From assembly GCA_010906965.1 (NCBI GenBank), contig JAAFHB010000010.1:1-51102 (forward strand): a stretch of 51,102 nucleotides of DNA. The letters are read 5' to 3'. Under the pieces are notes generated by a model that ran no database searches, was not told the origin of the DNA, and saw only the letters and a list, made by a program, of their open reading frames with translations. Shown here piece after piece: positions 34,399 through 44,718 of the stretch (position 1 is the stretch's first letter; every line of letters starts with the position of its first letter). The translations under genes and the position numbers were made by a program. The DNA is from Mariniphaga sp. GTDB lineage: Bacteria; Bacteroidota; Bacteroidia; Bacteroidales; Prolixibacteraceae.

Positions 34399-34842
34399 TT
34401 AAATTTTTCGTTTCACCAAAAATGCATCATAATCAATATCTTTACGAAATTCTTCCCACTCTTCCTGCTTTTCTCCATATATTTCAAAATCCCCTTGAGC
34501 ATCATCCAAATATTTTGTAATCCCCATCCTGTACAACCTAGTTCTTGATTTATTGCTGCCGGTGGCATATACCAGAGCTTCTGTATATTTATCGGTGAAA
34601 GCGTAAAGTGTTGAAACAACAGTGGCTAAAACTTTTTCGCTATCTCCATTATTGGAAATCACATTATCATCAATTTCGCCAGTTTCTGCATTCATATCAC
34701 CAAAACCAAGATTGTAAAGATCTTTATAGTTCGTCGGCGTAAATTGAACCAATTTGGTAATTTTACCTTTGTGGCCAATGCTCACAAATTCAAACACCTC
34801 AAGGTATTCTCCTGATCTGATTTCATACCTGTCAAGTTTCAT
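34399..34842 (-). CDS. DUF6934-like protein
   Basis: This 147-residue soluble protein matches my recollection of the Bacteroidota family DUF6934: RYEIRSGEYLEVFEF near the start, then GKITKLVQFTPTNYKDLYNL, NNGDSEKVLATVVSTLYAFT, YATGSNKSRTRLYRMGITKY and a C-terminal acidic EIYGEKQEEWEEF. The function is unknown. It is followed after 4 bases by a 52-residue protein. It has no signal peptide or membrane segment. It lies in a repeat-rich, gene-poor stretch typical of accessory DNA. Confidence 0.7.
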   Translation of the reverse strand: MKLDRYEIRSGEYLEVFEFVSIGHKGKITKLVQFTPTNYKDLYNLGFGDMNAETGEIDDNVISNNGDSEKVLATVVSTLYAFTDKYTEALVYATGSNKSRTRLYRMGITKYLDDAQGDFEIYGEKQEEWEEFRKDIDYDAFLVKRKI

Positions 34843-34977
34843 TTATCCGAGTTTCTACCACAAATATCGTAAATAATTATGAACTGTCAATACTCTTAAA
34901 TAATATTTGTATCCACAGAAATACAATATATTGCCCCTTCTCTACAAATTCTAATTGCAATTCAGATTATTCAAACC

Positions 34978-35043
34978 ATTAATAAACAGATTAATAGTTA
35001 TTGAAAACCCTTGTTTGAAGGTATGGATTGCAAATCAGCACCA
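34978..35043. repeat. Degenerate 66-bp repeat, copy B
   Basis: Shares ATTAATAAACAGA-x-TAATA at its start with copy A, and GG-x-x-x-GGATT...AAATC-x-GCACCA at its end with copy C. GGATTGCAAATC can fold as a small hairpin. Confidence 0.5.
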
Positions 35044-35250
35044 GTGAATATTTCTTACCAATTGACCTGATTCGGCTAACCGCAGGTGATGATTAAAATT
35101 CGAATGTCAGTAGCAGAGAAACCGCAATTACAAATCTACTTGCCTTAGCTATTTCTGGTGAATATCCTGAAGAGCTTAGTGAAGGCTTGCCTGCGACCCC
35201 TGAGATCTAAATTGCCTGAACGTTTTGAAGTCATGCCCTCGCTATTCATT

Positions 35251-35316
35251 CAAATTCAGATAAATAATAGTTTGCAAATCCTTTTTCTAAGAGGTGTGGA
35301 TTAAAAATCTGCACCA
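35251..35316. repeat. Degenerate 66-bp repeat, copy C
   Basis: The 3' half (GGTGTGGATTAAAAATCTGCACCA region) closely matches copy B and can form an imperfect hairpin, GTGTGGATT with AATCTGCAC. The 5' half is more diverged. Confidence 0.45.
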
Positions 35317-35497
35317 AAAGAGTAGGTGAGTTTAAAGCTGATCCGTTCGCATACAAATTTGTGTAGGTCCTGTAGCTAGAAAAAAGTAAGTTTATTGGGA
35401 TAAGTGGCTGCACCAAATATTTATGAAATTACCAATTTATCAAATAAAATCAAACACCGATTTCCTTCTTACCAATTGAAATACATCTAATTGCATT

Positions 35498-36106
35498 TTA
35501 TTCATCCCCAAAATCTATCTTCAACTGCGTATCGATCAGCCTGAAGCTCTTGCGGTGATAAGGGGTAATTCCAAACTCGGATAATGCCTTCCGGTGAAAG
35601 GCGGTCGGATACCCTTTATTCTGGTTCCATCCATATTCGGGATATTCTTCGTGTAAGGCCAGCATAAAATCGTCGCGGTAGGTCTTGGCAAGTACAGACG
35701 CAGCAGCAATCGAAAGGTATTTACCATCGCCCTTTACTACTGTTGTGTAGGGAATATTTTGATAAGGCTTAAACCGGTTCCCATCGACAATAATATGATC
35801 CGGCCGGACAGTAAGCTGATCTAATGCACGATGCATCGAAAAGATCGAAGCATTCAGAATATTTACCTTATCAATTTCAAGATGATCATAGGTGCCAACC
35901 GCCCAGGCAATTGCGGCTTCTTCGATGATGGGGCGCAATTCATAACGCTGCTTTTCGGTTAGTTTCTTCGAATCGTTCAGCAATTCGGAGCTGAAATTCC
36001 CTGGCAAGATTACTGCAGCTGCAAATACAGGTCCGGCAAGACATCCCCTGCCCGCCTCATCGCAACCAGCTTCGATAACTCCTCTCTTTAGATTATGCAG
36101 CAGCAT
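35498..36106 (-). CDS. rnhB: Ribonuclease HII
   Basis: RNase HII removes RNA primers and single ribonucleotides from DNA. The 202-residue protein has the DEAGRG motif with catalytic Asp16 and Glu17 ([14 protein letters not shown]). It also has DHIIVDGN with the third acidic residue, [23 protein letters not shown] with the fourth, and the C-terminal [17 protein letters not shown] segment. The length is typical. It is separated from sprA by 216 bases, a gap that contains a short tandem CTGGTTACTGG repeat and nothing else notable. Confidence 0.95.
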   Translation of the reverse strand: MLLHNLKRGVIEAGCDEAGRGCLAGPVFAAAVILPGNFSSELLNDSKKLTEKQRYELRPIIEEAAIAWAVGTYDHLEIDKVNILNASIFSMHRALDQLTVRPDHIIVDGNRFKPYQNIPYTTVVKGDGKYLSIAAASVLAKTYRDDFMLALHEEYPEYGWNQNKGYPTAFHRKALSEFGITPYHRKSFRLIDTQLKIDFGDE

Positions 36107-36322
36107 GTTTTGATTTCTTTATTTGGCACCGATTTATATGCGAAGTTTAAATTTCAAAGCGAATTAGCAGCTGGTTACTGGCAACTGGTTACTGGTTTTT
36201 AGCAACTTGCTGAAATCACTTTCTCCAAATACATCTTGACTTCAAAATGATATTCATATCGGAGCAGTAGGTTTAGCTATTGGCCGGTTGCAAGAAGCCA
36301 TTAGCCAGCAGCAAGAATATCA

Positions 36323-39300
36323 TCACTGCGTCAACGTAAACCTGAAACTAAGACCAAAATTAGCATTTGTCGTGCGATAGGCATTCGAAATAAACGGGCT
36401 GTTCAAAATCCGGTCGTAAAACAACCGCACGATAAATACCTCGCTAAGATTATAATCAGCCGAAAACTTAATTGAGAACGATTCCTGTCCTGCCGTAGTC
36501 TGGTTGTTCTCTTCAATCAGTTTACGAAGTACGGTTTTATTTTTTCCATATGTCAGATCAGCCCTGACATTTAAATCGTTATTCAATGCCTTTTGCGAAG
36601 TCTTCGTTTTAATAAACATCTTCATATTCTCGAAACGGTAACCTAAACCAAGGCTTGCCTCATTGTTATAAAGTTCCATCGCCTGATTATTGGTCAGACT
36701 GAGCATGACATTTCTAGTCTTCCGATACTCGAAACGGGAGGTAACATTGTTGAGCCAGGTAATATCAATATCAAAAAGCGGATTAAAAGTTTCGTTTATG
36801 TTGATGGTTGCTATATCGTATTTAGGCAGAAAATTATTCTGTGCGTTTAATAAATAACTAAATCCATCATTTTCAGTCTGGTAATTAAGATTCGAGATGT
36901 AAGAGCCAATACTGTAAGTTGAACGATAGTCGTGTGTGATGCTCATCGATTTCATCACATCCTTAAGTCCCGAGATTTTATTAACGACTCCCGAATACTG
37001 AATACGCCAATTCGGCATCATAAATTTGGCAGATGGAAATGGGGTAAGTGAAACCTTTTCGGCACTTTTACCTGAATAAGCGGCAAGAAATGCAGGGATC
37101 AAAACCTCCTGTGCCGACGGACCGTACCCAGCCGGATAACCGGTAACCGGATCAATTGAACCGGGGGCATAGCCAAAGTTTGGATTAGCCACCCGCGTTT
37201 GATCGAGCCGCCGGGCAATTATTTCGCGATTTTGCCGGAACTGGTTCCAGACTTTTGAGTCCTGCACGGCCGATTTTCCAAGTTTTTCGAATGATGAACC
37301 AATTGAAATAATGGACATCGTGAAATTGCCGTTGTACGATTTATTATAACTGTCCCAGCCATTTTGGTTATCATAGATCAGAAATTCGGTGGAATTGCTC
37401 GAAAAGCTCCGGTTTGCATTGATGTCAATCTTCAAATCGGGGATTGGAACTAATTTTGCCCTGATGTTCAAACGTGTATTTGTACTCAGCATAAAAGGCT
37501 TATTCAGAATGGTGTCGGTTGAGACCCATCCCCTTTCAGCTGCCGACTGTCCGAAACCTGCATCCTGATGACCCAGAATAAAAGGGATTCCAGGAGCAAA
37601 CGAACTGCCACCATCAGCAGTCTCAAAATTAGAAGATCCCAAAAAATTGGTTCCTGGTAAATAACCGTAAAGCGATGTTCCGCTATTTTCGGTATATGAG
37701 ACATTTATGTTGTAAAGCATCATCAGAAAACGCGCAAGGTATTCATCAAGATGCAAACTTTCCTTCACATCTTTGTCTTTCCCACCTGTGACTTCGACGA
37801 TCGCCTTCGGGCAATCAATTTCGGGGGTGAACATTACACGATTCTCGTTGACAATTTTTGTCTGACCGTTTATTACCTTCCCCTTTTCGTCAGTTATCCT
37901 GACAGTTACGTTTGCGGTTCCAAGTTTATGAAAGATCGATTGCGGCGTATTCTTTTTCAGGACGGCATTTCCATCCCTGAACTTTGTAGGTGCAGTAGTA
38001 CTTATTGGTGAATTCTGCCCGCGTGTCTGAGCGTCGCGCCTTCCCCGACTAAATTCGCCATACTTCTGATTCACCCGTTTCAGGTAAGGGACGCGGTTGT
38101 ACAACCGGATAAAGTCAGCCTGTCCGTTTAACTGAACCGCACGTGAATTACTAACGTTGTTACCAATCGTATAATCTCCGCGGGTAATAGGTGCCACATC
38201 CCAATCGTATGCTGCCTGATAGATCGCCGATGATGAAGTCCAGTCGAGCAACGGCAGTTTATTGATCGGGATGGTATACGAAATATTCCACGTGTGATGG
38301 TAGTGTGTATTTCGTCCACCATCCAAAATGCTTTGCCAGATTGTGTCGCGCCGGGCCTGATAGCCAGGAAGGTTTTTGTCGATTGCACCAAGTGGTTCAT
38401 CAATCCGCGATGAATTAACAGCAGAAAAATCAATTTTCAGTCCGCGTGTCAGATCGAAACGGAAGTCGTAATACCTGTTCCAGATGAAGTCTTTGAGATA
38501 CGTTACAGGCAGTATAAAGCCAGGATTGGTGATATTACGGTATTGCACGGTACTGCTCGTGCGATTGAGATCCGACCGGAAAGATAACTGGCTCGGCATG
38601 AAATTGAGGTTAAAATCGCGCACAATTGTCAATGCCGGTGATTTTAAGAATTTTACATTTTTGAAAGGATCAAAGGGCTTCGGCCTGCTTACAAAATTAT
38701 AATTCAGCAAAGCACGTGTATTAATCGTTTGTTCAAGAATGGTATTGATGTCTCCCTGCTCGAACACATTATGAGAGTAGGTAAGCGAGAAATTCGAAAG
38801 ATCATAAATCTTCGGATCACCGGTCTTATTGGGTTTATCGATCTGAACGTTCGTTAGATTGATGCTCCTGCGTGCTGTAAACGTCTGGGAAATTCGTTTT
38901 ATTGAATCGCGGTCTTGCGAATTTGCAGCGTTGGCAAGCGCGTCTTTGAGTTTCACATCTTTATCCAGAGGTGAATATTCGGGAGTAGAAACCGCTTTTG
39001 AGAAACCCAGGTATAGGGGTATTTTTACGCCCGATTCTGGTTTAAAGAACTTTCCTAATTCAAGATTGGTGGAGATATCGTATTCATGACTGTCATCCAG
39101 CGTCCGTTGTCCCATTTTTGAGTCAATGCTTCCAAACCCCGTAGTTGTCATCCTTCCGGCGAACGAATAGGTCCCCAAATCGGCCAAATTTCCCGAAACG
39201 CGTCCAATGGCAGCCCAACCACCTTTTTCTTCAAAATCGGTCAACCGCAGTTCATTTACCCATACTTCAACCGATTTCGGGCCCAATGTTCTCCCTTTCT

Positions 39301-42300
39301 TATTCCGGATACCGATCATCGCCACCTCCACCTGCGAGAGATCGGGGTTTCCTTTTACTTTAATCCTGTTTTGATTTTTGTTTACCTCCTTGTGGACCTG
39401 TTCGTAAATATCACTCAGCGTAATTGTAGATCCGGCCACACGCATTTTGTTGTTTCGCTCCAGTTTTAGTTGTGGCAGTAAATCAAGCGGAATATAAACC
39501 CTGTTTGCTTCGGGCCACACGATCAAACGATCACTTTCTCTTTCAGAACTGTACAGAGACGAAGGTGGAGTTTTCTTTAATGGAACTTCGTATTCGTAGT
39601 AATTGTATTGAAAATCAGATCCTAACCGAACGAACAAGTACAGATCGTCATCTTTCAGATTGGTCCCTTCCATTTCCTCTGCATGGACTTCAAGTTTCAA
39701 TGTCTTATACCTGCGCATGTCAATGAGCATTGTTTTATAGGCCCCCCGCGCATCACCAGGTTGCAAATCGGTGGTACGTAAAACCATTGATTGCTCGTTC
39801 AACTGGGTCAGCTGGGCATTCGAAGGATCGATCACACGACTTACACCGGGAGGAAGGATGTAATTTACAGGTTTCTTGCTGCTGTTTTCCTCTACGTTCA
39901 CTGCCGATATTTCAAACTGCGTATCCGGCGATGGGATGCTTAAATCTTCCGTGAGGTCTTTATCGTATCGTCTCCAATTGGTACGAACAAGATCGAGCGT
40001 AGCAAATCGCATCACAACAGGTTTTTGCCATCCCCGCAAAAACATTCTTATAAAACGGATCGATCTGAAATCGTTGATGGTGCCGTAAACCTTATCGGGG
40101 GAACTCACGGGGATTTTAAACTGATACCAAGTGACTTCTTTTGATGAACCATTTGAAACCGGAGCAACTCTGATATCCGTAATATAGTTTTTGCCCATTG
40201 CCATGTTCGCATGGTCTATCTTAAGATGATATTGGAAGTAGGCTTCATTTTCATTCAGTGTGTTGTCGTCATTAATGTCCTCAACATCAGGTATTGATGT
40301 GGCAGCTGTCGGGTAGCTCTCGGGCGATTGCTCCGAAGTGGGCGAATTGCTTTCAGTTCGGGCATAGAACTTATACCGTTCGAGAAGATTTTTATTTTGC
40401 TGATCATAACTGGTACCGCGAAAATAGTGGTAGTCATCGCTCGATGGATCTCTTCTGGCGATACCTAAAGCAGCAGTATCGGTCACCACATTTGCAAGTT
40501 TATTGATATAACTGCTAAAGAATGTTCCTTCATCTTTCGAACTAAGTCCGTCAATTCCAACGTCCTGATTTACACGAGCGGCGGGAGAATTATCGAAAGC
40601 TTTTACGAGTGACTGCTGCTTCGAAACCCTTCCCCAGGCAGTATGATCGATGGTTGTAGTATCGCCATTGGCAGGTAAGCCCTGTTCGAACGACTTCCGC
40701 CCATCGCGCAGCACATCTTCCGAAACATTTCCAAGGTTAAAATAGAGATCACCACCCGGATTTGCAACTCCAAGTGAATCATCCATTGCGAAGGGATCCA
40801 TCAGCCAAAATTCGATGTATTCGACATTAGCAGCTTCAAAATCGCTTGTTTCAATTTTTCGCATGATTCCACCCCATCGTGTTTCGGGCGATTTAAGTTT
40901 GTCAAAAGCATCAACACCCGAAGAAAAAGCAGATGGATTTACGTCGTAATTGTAAGAGCCTCTTTCAGATGGATAAAAAGAGAGGTCAAGTGTCGGAATA
41001 TTCGTTGGCTGGCCGGCAGGCGTTTCGCGATCCGGAAATATCTCCTTTTGAAATACTTCCCGTACCCGGTGATCTTTACGCATTTCATCCTTCACAGGCG
41101 AAGTACGTCGCTGCATAAACGGATCGATGATGTACCACGAAAGCAGCGCACGGTTATACCCGTTTTCGAGATTGTTGATCAGGTCACCTTCGGGAAACAA
41201 TTCGTTCGATTGCGGCGTACTTGCCGTATACCAACCCACAAACGATTTAAGATTGATAGGCGTTTTAGCTCCCTCAAAATCGTCGATATAAGCCGCTCCC
41301 TCTTTTGAAATCACCTTTGAATGACCCGGAAATAATTTGGCCCATTCGGCTTCGATTGCAATCTTCGACTCTTCCTTCGTCTTAATAAAAGGAAGTGCAT
41401 TTACCATCCGGGTGATCATACCAGAGGTTGAATTGTAGGATGCATTCAAACCAAGCATAAGGTTCGAAATCGGATCTTCGCCGTAATTCACTTTTTGGTA
41501 AAGCGGCTTTTCGTGCAGATACATCATCGTACCGCCGATGTTGAAATTCTTATTGAATTCGTAGTTTAAGTGCGTACCCAGCATTGTTTTACGCTGCATA
41601 CTAAAGAGATCCTCACTCTCGGTCGAAATCGAAATAGGTGTCCCCGATTCCAGCAAACCCTGATTAATGATTTTAACTTTTCCCTGCGTATAATCGACAA
41701 TAAAATCCACGTCTTCCTGAAGTTGTCTTCCACCTGCCATCACTTTCACCGAACCACGTGTAATATTGATGGCATCGAGCGAAATTTCAGTATTCGAAGA
41801 TCCTTTGTAGCTCCCCAATAACCGAAATTTATTCTTTTCCGCGTCCTGTTCGGCTACTGTCTTCGTTTTATCGTAAAGACTTCGGAAAACATATTTTTTT
41901 ATGGCACTGGCATCGCCTTTCAACTGTCGTTCCAAATTCGAACCAAACGGTTCAATAACCGGGAAGATGATTCGTCCCCGCGAAGAATTGATGGTAATCC
42001 GTTCCAGGTAATCGAAAATGCCATCCGGATAAGGATCAAGTTGCTTATTTAAACGATCAAGGTTCATTACCCCGAGCAGTATCTTTTCTTTAAGCGGACC
42101 ATCGGGCAAATAGTTAATATTCGATCCGGCGGCGTCATTCTTAAAAAGCACATCGAGCTTAAAATCTTCACTCGAAATTCGCTGACCATTAATGTTGTAT
42201 ACATTTTTCATCATTAACTGCCAGTTTTTGAACAAGGGATTCAGATTCGTCCCTTTGAGCATTTTCAAAATCAATGTACCAGGAGCAGCAATCCCATCCG

Positions 42301-43810
42301 TCGAAAACTCCCCAACCTGAAAAGTTACACCATTTGAAGTGTACTGATAGGCAACTGCAAGTACTTCGTCGTTATTAACAGATTGGTTTAATGATAAATA
42401 TCCAAGTTGCCGGTTAAGCGTATACTCGGTAGAATCCAGCAAACGCGCATTTTCAATCTTTTCGTAATCGCGTCCGCCCACAAAATTCTGACCAACCAAT
42501 GGGCCAAGTACCTCGGTAAGCCTCGCAATATCACGAATACCGGAATAGGTGGTGTTCATCTCCTTATAAAGTCCGTTGATGTCGTTACCCGGATAAGTAT
42601 TGAACGGGAACGAAAGACCGGGGGTATCGCCAAACGATGAAATATTCTGATTCTGTTTATTCGTGCCTCTTTCGCCCAGATCCATCAGCGCCAGTATATT
42701 ACGTGATTCCTGAAAACGGCTGGATTTATTGGTCACCCATACTTCAATCTTGTTGATGGTGACCGATGATTTTATGATGGGCAATTCTGCAAGCGCCTGA
42801 TCGTAGTTTTCGTAAAAATAGTGCCCCAATAAAAAATGACGGTTGGCATCATAGTCGGTCGCGCTGATTTCGAACTTCGATTTCTCTGCTCCACCTTCTG
42901 TGTTTATCACTTTCGTCTCCCCTTTTTGCTGCGAGAAAACGGTTGAAACAGATAACTTTCCGAATTGCAAATCGGTTTTTACCCCAAAGAGATTGGTTCC
43001 GCCCCTGATAAGCGTACCAGTGAGTGGCATAGAGACATTGCCCGCCTCGATGTTCTTCACAATATCATCATCGTTGCCCGCGTAATCGAGCTTTATTTTA
43101 TTTTCAAAATCGAAGGTGGCATCGGTGTTGTAATTGAACCTCATTTTTAACCGTTCACCGATTTGTCCATCGAGATTCACATTGATTTTCTGACTAAAAT
43201 CGAAGGTCGTATTTCGCTGCATCCTAACCGGAATCGAAGGGTTTTCGATCCGATTGCTCCGAACGCCCAAACTCATCTCGACATAACCCTGTGGTTTGAT
43301 ATTCACAACATTCGATCCAAATACCTTATTGAAAGCCTGACCACTGATACGAAACTGAGGAAGAAGTTGCGATCGCTGATTCATTGAACTTTGCGACATT
43401 CTCTCACGCCAATACCGCGAAATAGACTCCTTAAGATCTGTCTTCATATACTCTTCGAGGCTGAGCGAAAGCGGCAAACGAAAATCAGTAGATCCCACCT
43501 TTTCAGAGATCAGGTAATCGCCCGCAACCGGGTCATATTCAATAACAGTATAGATATTTGAAGGTTTTTTGAGATATAGTGCCGATGTATCTTGTGAACC
43601 AGAATTCACAAAAGTGCTCTCATCTTTAAATGGAAAAGGCAGTGGACCAAGTGTATCCCTGCGAATTGTATCCTGCGGAGCCATCTGATTTATCAGCAAA
43701 GCTTCGCTGGTTGATCTTTCCATACCTACCAAAACAATACTGTTGCTGGTTAGGGTGGATATGATCAAAAGGGTTAAAACTACTGCCGTATTTAATAAAA
43801 CCCGTCGCAA
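36323..43810 (-). CDS. sprA: SprA, outer-membrane translocon of the type IX secretion system
   Basis: SprA (Sov in Porphyromonas) is the very large beta-barrel through which type IX cargo crosses the outer membrane, and in gliding species it is needed for motility. This 2495-residue protein has an N-terminal hydrophobic signal segment (VLLNTAVVLTLLIISTLTS). The body is a long run of beta-strand patterns with SprA-family segments such as NGTIQVTEG-like repeats, FPVIEPFGSNL, GAAYIDDFEGAKTPINLKSF and EVWVNELRLTDFEEKGGWAA. It ends with the aromatic, alternating strands of a barrel C-terminus (TTNANFGLSFRFTLTQ). It follows ruvA by 9 bases, a recurrent Bacteroidota pairing. It shows that the host secretes proteins by T9SS. 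Confidence 0.97.
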   Translation of the reverse strand: MRRVLLNTAVVLTLLIISTLTSNSIVLVGMERSTSEALLINQMAPQDTIRRDTLGPLPFPFKDESTFVNSGSQDTSALYLKKPSNIYTVIEYDPVAGDYLISEKVGSTDFRLPLSLSLEEYMKTDLKESISRYWRERMSQSSMNQRSQLLPQFRISGQAFNKVFGSNVVNIKPQGYVEMSLGVRSNRIENPSIPVRMQRNTTFDFSQKINVNLDGQIGERLKMRFNYNTDATFDFENKIKLDYAGNDDDIVKNIEAGNVSMPLTGTLIRGGTNLFGVKTDLQFGKLSVSTVFSQQKGETKVINTEGGAEKSKFEISATDYDANRHFLLGHYFYENYDQALAELPIIKSSVTINKIEVWVTNKSSRFQESRNILALMDLGERGTNKQNQNISSFGDTPGLSFPFNTYPGNDINGLYKEMNTTYSGIRDIARLTEVLGPLVGQNFVGGRDYEKIENARLLDSTEYTLNRQLGYLSLNQSVNNDEVLAVAYQYTSNGVTFQVGEFSTDGIAAPGTLILKMLKGTNLNPLFKNWQLMMKNVYNINGQRISSEDFKLDVLFKNDAAGSNINYLPDGPLKEKILLGVMNLDRLNKQLDPYPDGIFDYLERITINSSRGRIIFPVIEPFGSNLERQLKGDASAIKKYVFRSLYDKTKTVAEQDAEKNKFRLLGSYKGSSNTEISLDAINITRGSVKVMAGGRQLQEDVDFIVDYTQGKVKIINQGLLESGTPISISTESEDLFSMQRKTMLGTHLNYEFNKNFNIGGTMMYLHEKPLYQKVNYGEDPISNLMLGLNASYNSTSGMITRMVNALPFIKTKEESKIAIEAEWAKLFPGHSKVISKEGAAYIDDFEGAKTPINLKSFVGWYTASTPQSNELFPEGDLINNLENGYNRALLSWYIIDPFMQRRTSPVKDEMRKDHRVREVFQKEIFPDRETPAGQPTNIPTLDLSFYPSERGSYNYDVNPSAFSSGVDAFDKLKSPETRWGGIMRKIETSDFEAANVEYIEFWLMDPFAMDDSLGVANPGGDLYFNLGNVSEDVLRDGRKSFEQGLPANGDTTTIDHTAWGRVSKQQSLVKAFDNSPAARVNQDVGIDGLSSKDEGTFFSSYINKLANVVTDTAALGIARRDPSSDDYHYFRGTSYDQQNKNLLERYKFYARTESNSPTSEQSPESYPTAATSIPDVEDINDDNTLNENEAYFQYHLKIDHANMAMGKNYITDIRVAPVSNGSSKEVTWYQFKIPVSSPDKVYGTINDFRSIRFIRMFLRGWQKPVVMRFATLDLVRTNWRRYDKDLTEDLSIPSPDTQFEISAVNVEENSSKKPVNYILPPGVSRVIDPSNAQLTQLNEQSMVLRTTDLQPGDARGAYKTMLIDMRRYKTLKLEVHAEEMEGTNLKDDDLYLFVRLGSDFQYNYYEYEVPLKKTPPSSLYSSERESDRLIVWPEANRVYIPLDLLPQLKLERNNKMRVAGSTITLSDIYEQVHKEVNKNQNRIKVKGNPDLSQVEVAMIGIRNKKGRTLGPKSVEVWVNELRLTDFEEKGGWAAIGRVSGNLADLGTYSFAGRMTTTGFGSIDSKMGQRTLDDSHEYDISTNLELGKFFKPESGVKIPLYLGFSKAVSTPEYSPLDKDVKLKDALANAANSQDRDSIKRISQTFTARRSINLTNVQIDKPNKTGDPKIYDLSNFSLTYSHNVFEQGDINTILEQTINTRALLNYNFVSRPKPFDPFKNVKFLKSPALTIVRDFNLNFMPSQLSFRSDLNRTSSTVQYRNITNPGFILPVTYLKDFIWNRYYDFRFDLTRGLKIDFSAVNSSRIDEPLGAIDKNLPGYQARRDTIWQSILDGGRNTHYHHTWNISYTIPINKLPLLDWTSSSAIYQAAYDWDVAPITRGDYTIGNNVSNSRAVQLNGQADFIRLYNRVPYLKRVNQKYGEFSRGRRDAQTRGQNSPISTTAPTKFRDGNAVLKKNTPQSIFHKLGTANVTVRITDEKGKVINGQTKIVNENRVMFTPEIDCPKAIVEVTGGKDKDVKESLHLDEYLARFLMMLYNINVSYTENSGTSLYGYLPGTNFLGSSNFETADGGSSFAPGIPFILGHQDAGFGQSAAERGWVSTDTILNKPFMLSTNTRLNIRAKLVPIPDLKIDINANRSFSSNSTEFLIYDNQNGWDSYNKSYNGNFTMSIISIGSSFEKLGKSAVQDSKVWNQFRQNREIIARRLDQTRVANPNFGYAPGSIDPVTGYPAGYGPSAQEVLIPAFLAAYSGKSAEKVSLTPFPSAKFMMPNWRIQYSGVVNKISGLKDVMKSMSITHDYRSTYSIGSYISNLNYQTENDGFSYLLNAQNNFLPKYDIATININETFNPLFDIDITWLNNVTSRFEYRKTRNVMLSLTNNQAMELYNNEASLGLGYRFENMKMFIKTKTSQKALNNDLNVRADLTYGKNKTVLRKLIEENNQTTAGQESFSIKFSADYNLSEVFIVRLFYDRILNSPFISNAYRTTNANFGLSFRFTLTQ

Positions 43811-43819
43811 TATATTTTA

Positions 43820-44401
43820 TTAAAAACTTTTTAATGCTATTTTGAGAAGTTGTTCTACAGTTAGACCTGGCTGCGCCGCAATAATCTGATCCAAAGAATT
43901 TTCAACCGCTTTTTTATTGAATCCAAGCATTTCGAGCGCACTCAGGGCTTCATTTCTTACGACCGAATCGCCAGTTTTGAAAATTTTATCCGAAGCGACT
44001 CCCTTACCCACTTTATCCTTAAGTTCAATGATAACCCGCTGAGCTGTTTTGGCCCCAATCCCCTTAATGCTTTTCAAAAGATTCACATTCTCAGTCAGAA
44101 TAGCGTTACGCAAATCGTCAGGAAGATAGGATGATAGCATCATAATTGCGATGGCAGCTCCGATTCCGTTTACTAAGATTAGCATTCTGAAAAAATCACG
44201 CTCATCCTTATCGGCAAAGCCATACAGTAATTGAGCATCCTCACGCACCACCTGATGAAGGAATAACTTACTGTTCTCTTTACCGTTTATACGGGAATAG
44301 GTATTGATGGAGATATGTAAAAAATAACCGATTCCACCGGCCTCAACCACAACCCCTGCAGGGGTTAATCCGGATATTGTTCCTTTGATAAATTCGTACA
44401 T
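43820..44401 (-). CDS. ruvA: Holliday junction branch-migration protein RuvA
   Basis: RuvA binds four-way DNA junctions and loads the RuvB motor. The 193-residue protein has the N-terminal OB-fold domain (MYEFIKGTISGLTPAGVVVEAGGIGY). It then has the double helix-hairpin-helix domain (LILVNGIGAAIAIMMLS and LKSIKGIGAKTAQRVIIELKDK). After a flexible linker comes the C-terminal domain III, which contacts RuvB (EALSALEMLGFNKKAVENSL). Length is typical. The sprA gene starts 9 bases downstream on the same strand. ruvB and ruvC are not in the window. Confidence 0.96.
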   Translation of the reverse strand: MYEFIKGTISGLTPAGVVVEAGGIGYFLHISINTYSRINGKENSKLFLHQVVREDAQLLYGFADKDERDFFRMLILVNGIGAAIAIMMLSSYLPDDLRNAILTENVNLLKSIKGIGAKTAQRVIIELKDKVGKGVASDKIFKTGDSVVRNEALSALEMLGFNKKAVENSLDQIIAAQPGLTVEQLLKIALKSF

Positions 44402-44718
44402 AGAATGTAAAAAAACCTCCTAATTAATTTAAAAACAATATCCTAAATCTTGATACAAATTAGATTCCACCGGGAATCATTTGTTTTATTTCTTAATTTA
44501 ACACAAAATTTCACAAAATTCGTGCAACCCTTCAAAAGTACAAATAAAAACGGTTACGCAAAATCATTATTACTACCTCGTATTTTGCGCAGGAATCGGA
44601 ACAGGTAAATTACGGAAACGACATCGCCGTTTCGCACTATGCAGGACAATATCCGGAACAGGACGGACACAATTCCGAAGTATTCGGGTAGCTTTGTAGA
44701 ATACTAAACAGATATCAA
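44402..44718. other. Divergent intergenic region between ruvA and the GH130 gene
   Basis: About 317 bases with no supported gene. A stop-free frame up to 44691 encodes a plausible-looking peptide but has no start and no family. The right end carries a -7-like element for the GH130 gene. Confidence 0.45.
44689..44696 (+). promoter_or_regulatory. Candidate -7 promoter element of the GH130 gene
   Basis: TAGCTTTG matches TAnnTTTG exactly, 22 bases upstream of the ATG at 44719. No clear -33 element. Confidence 0.45.

Larger units (their letters stand above)
34843..35497. other. Gene-poor region with degenerate repeats
   Basis: About 650 bases without a supported coding frame. It contains two of the 66-bp repeats (copies B and C). 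A possible inverted, shorter piece (GATTTGTAATTGCG on the minus strand, near 35130) sits between them. The rest shows no feature I can name and may be decayed coding sequence. Confidence 0.5.

Noticed and set aside
36171-36195. Tandem CTGGTTACTGG repeat next to rnhB
   Set aside because: Only two short copies, with no hairpin or gene link; taken as simple-sequence noise.
37504-43387. Many open frames on both strands inside the sprA region
   Set aside because: They lie within the single long sprA frame, show no family motifs, and have low-complexity or Arg/Ser-rich translations typical of shadow frames.
44540-44691. Stop-free stretch before the GH130 gene reading like a protein tail (SEQVNYGNDIAVSHYAGQ)
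   Set aside because: It has no start, no recognised family and is short enough to be open by chance; it overlaps the probable GH130 promoter.
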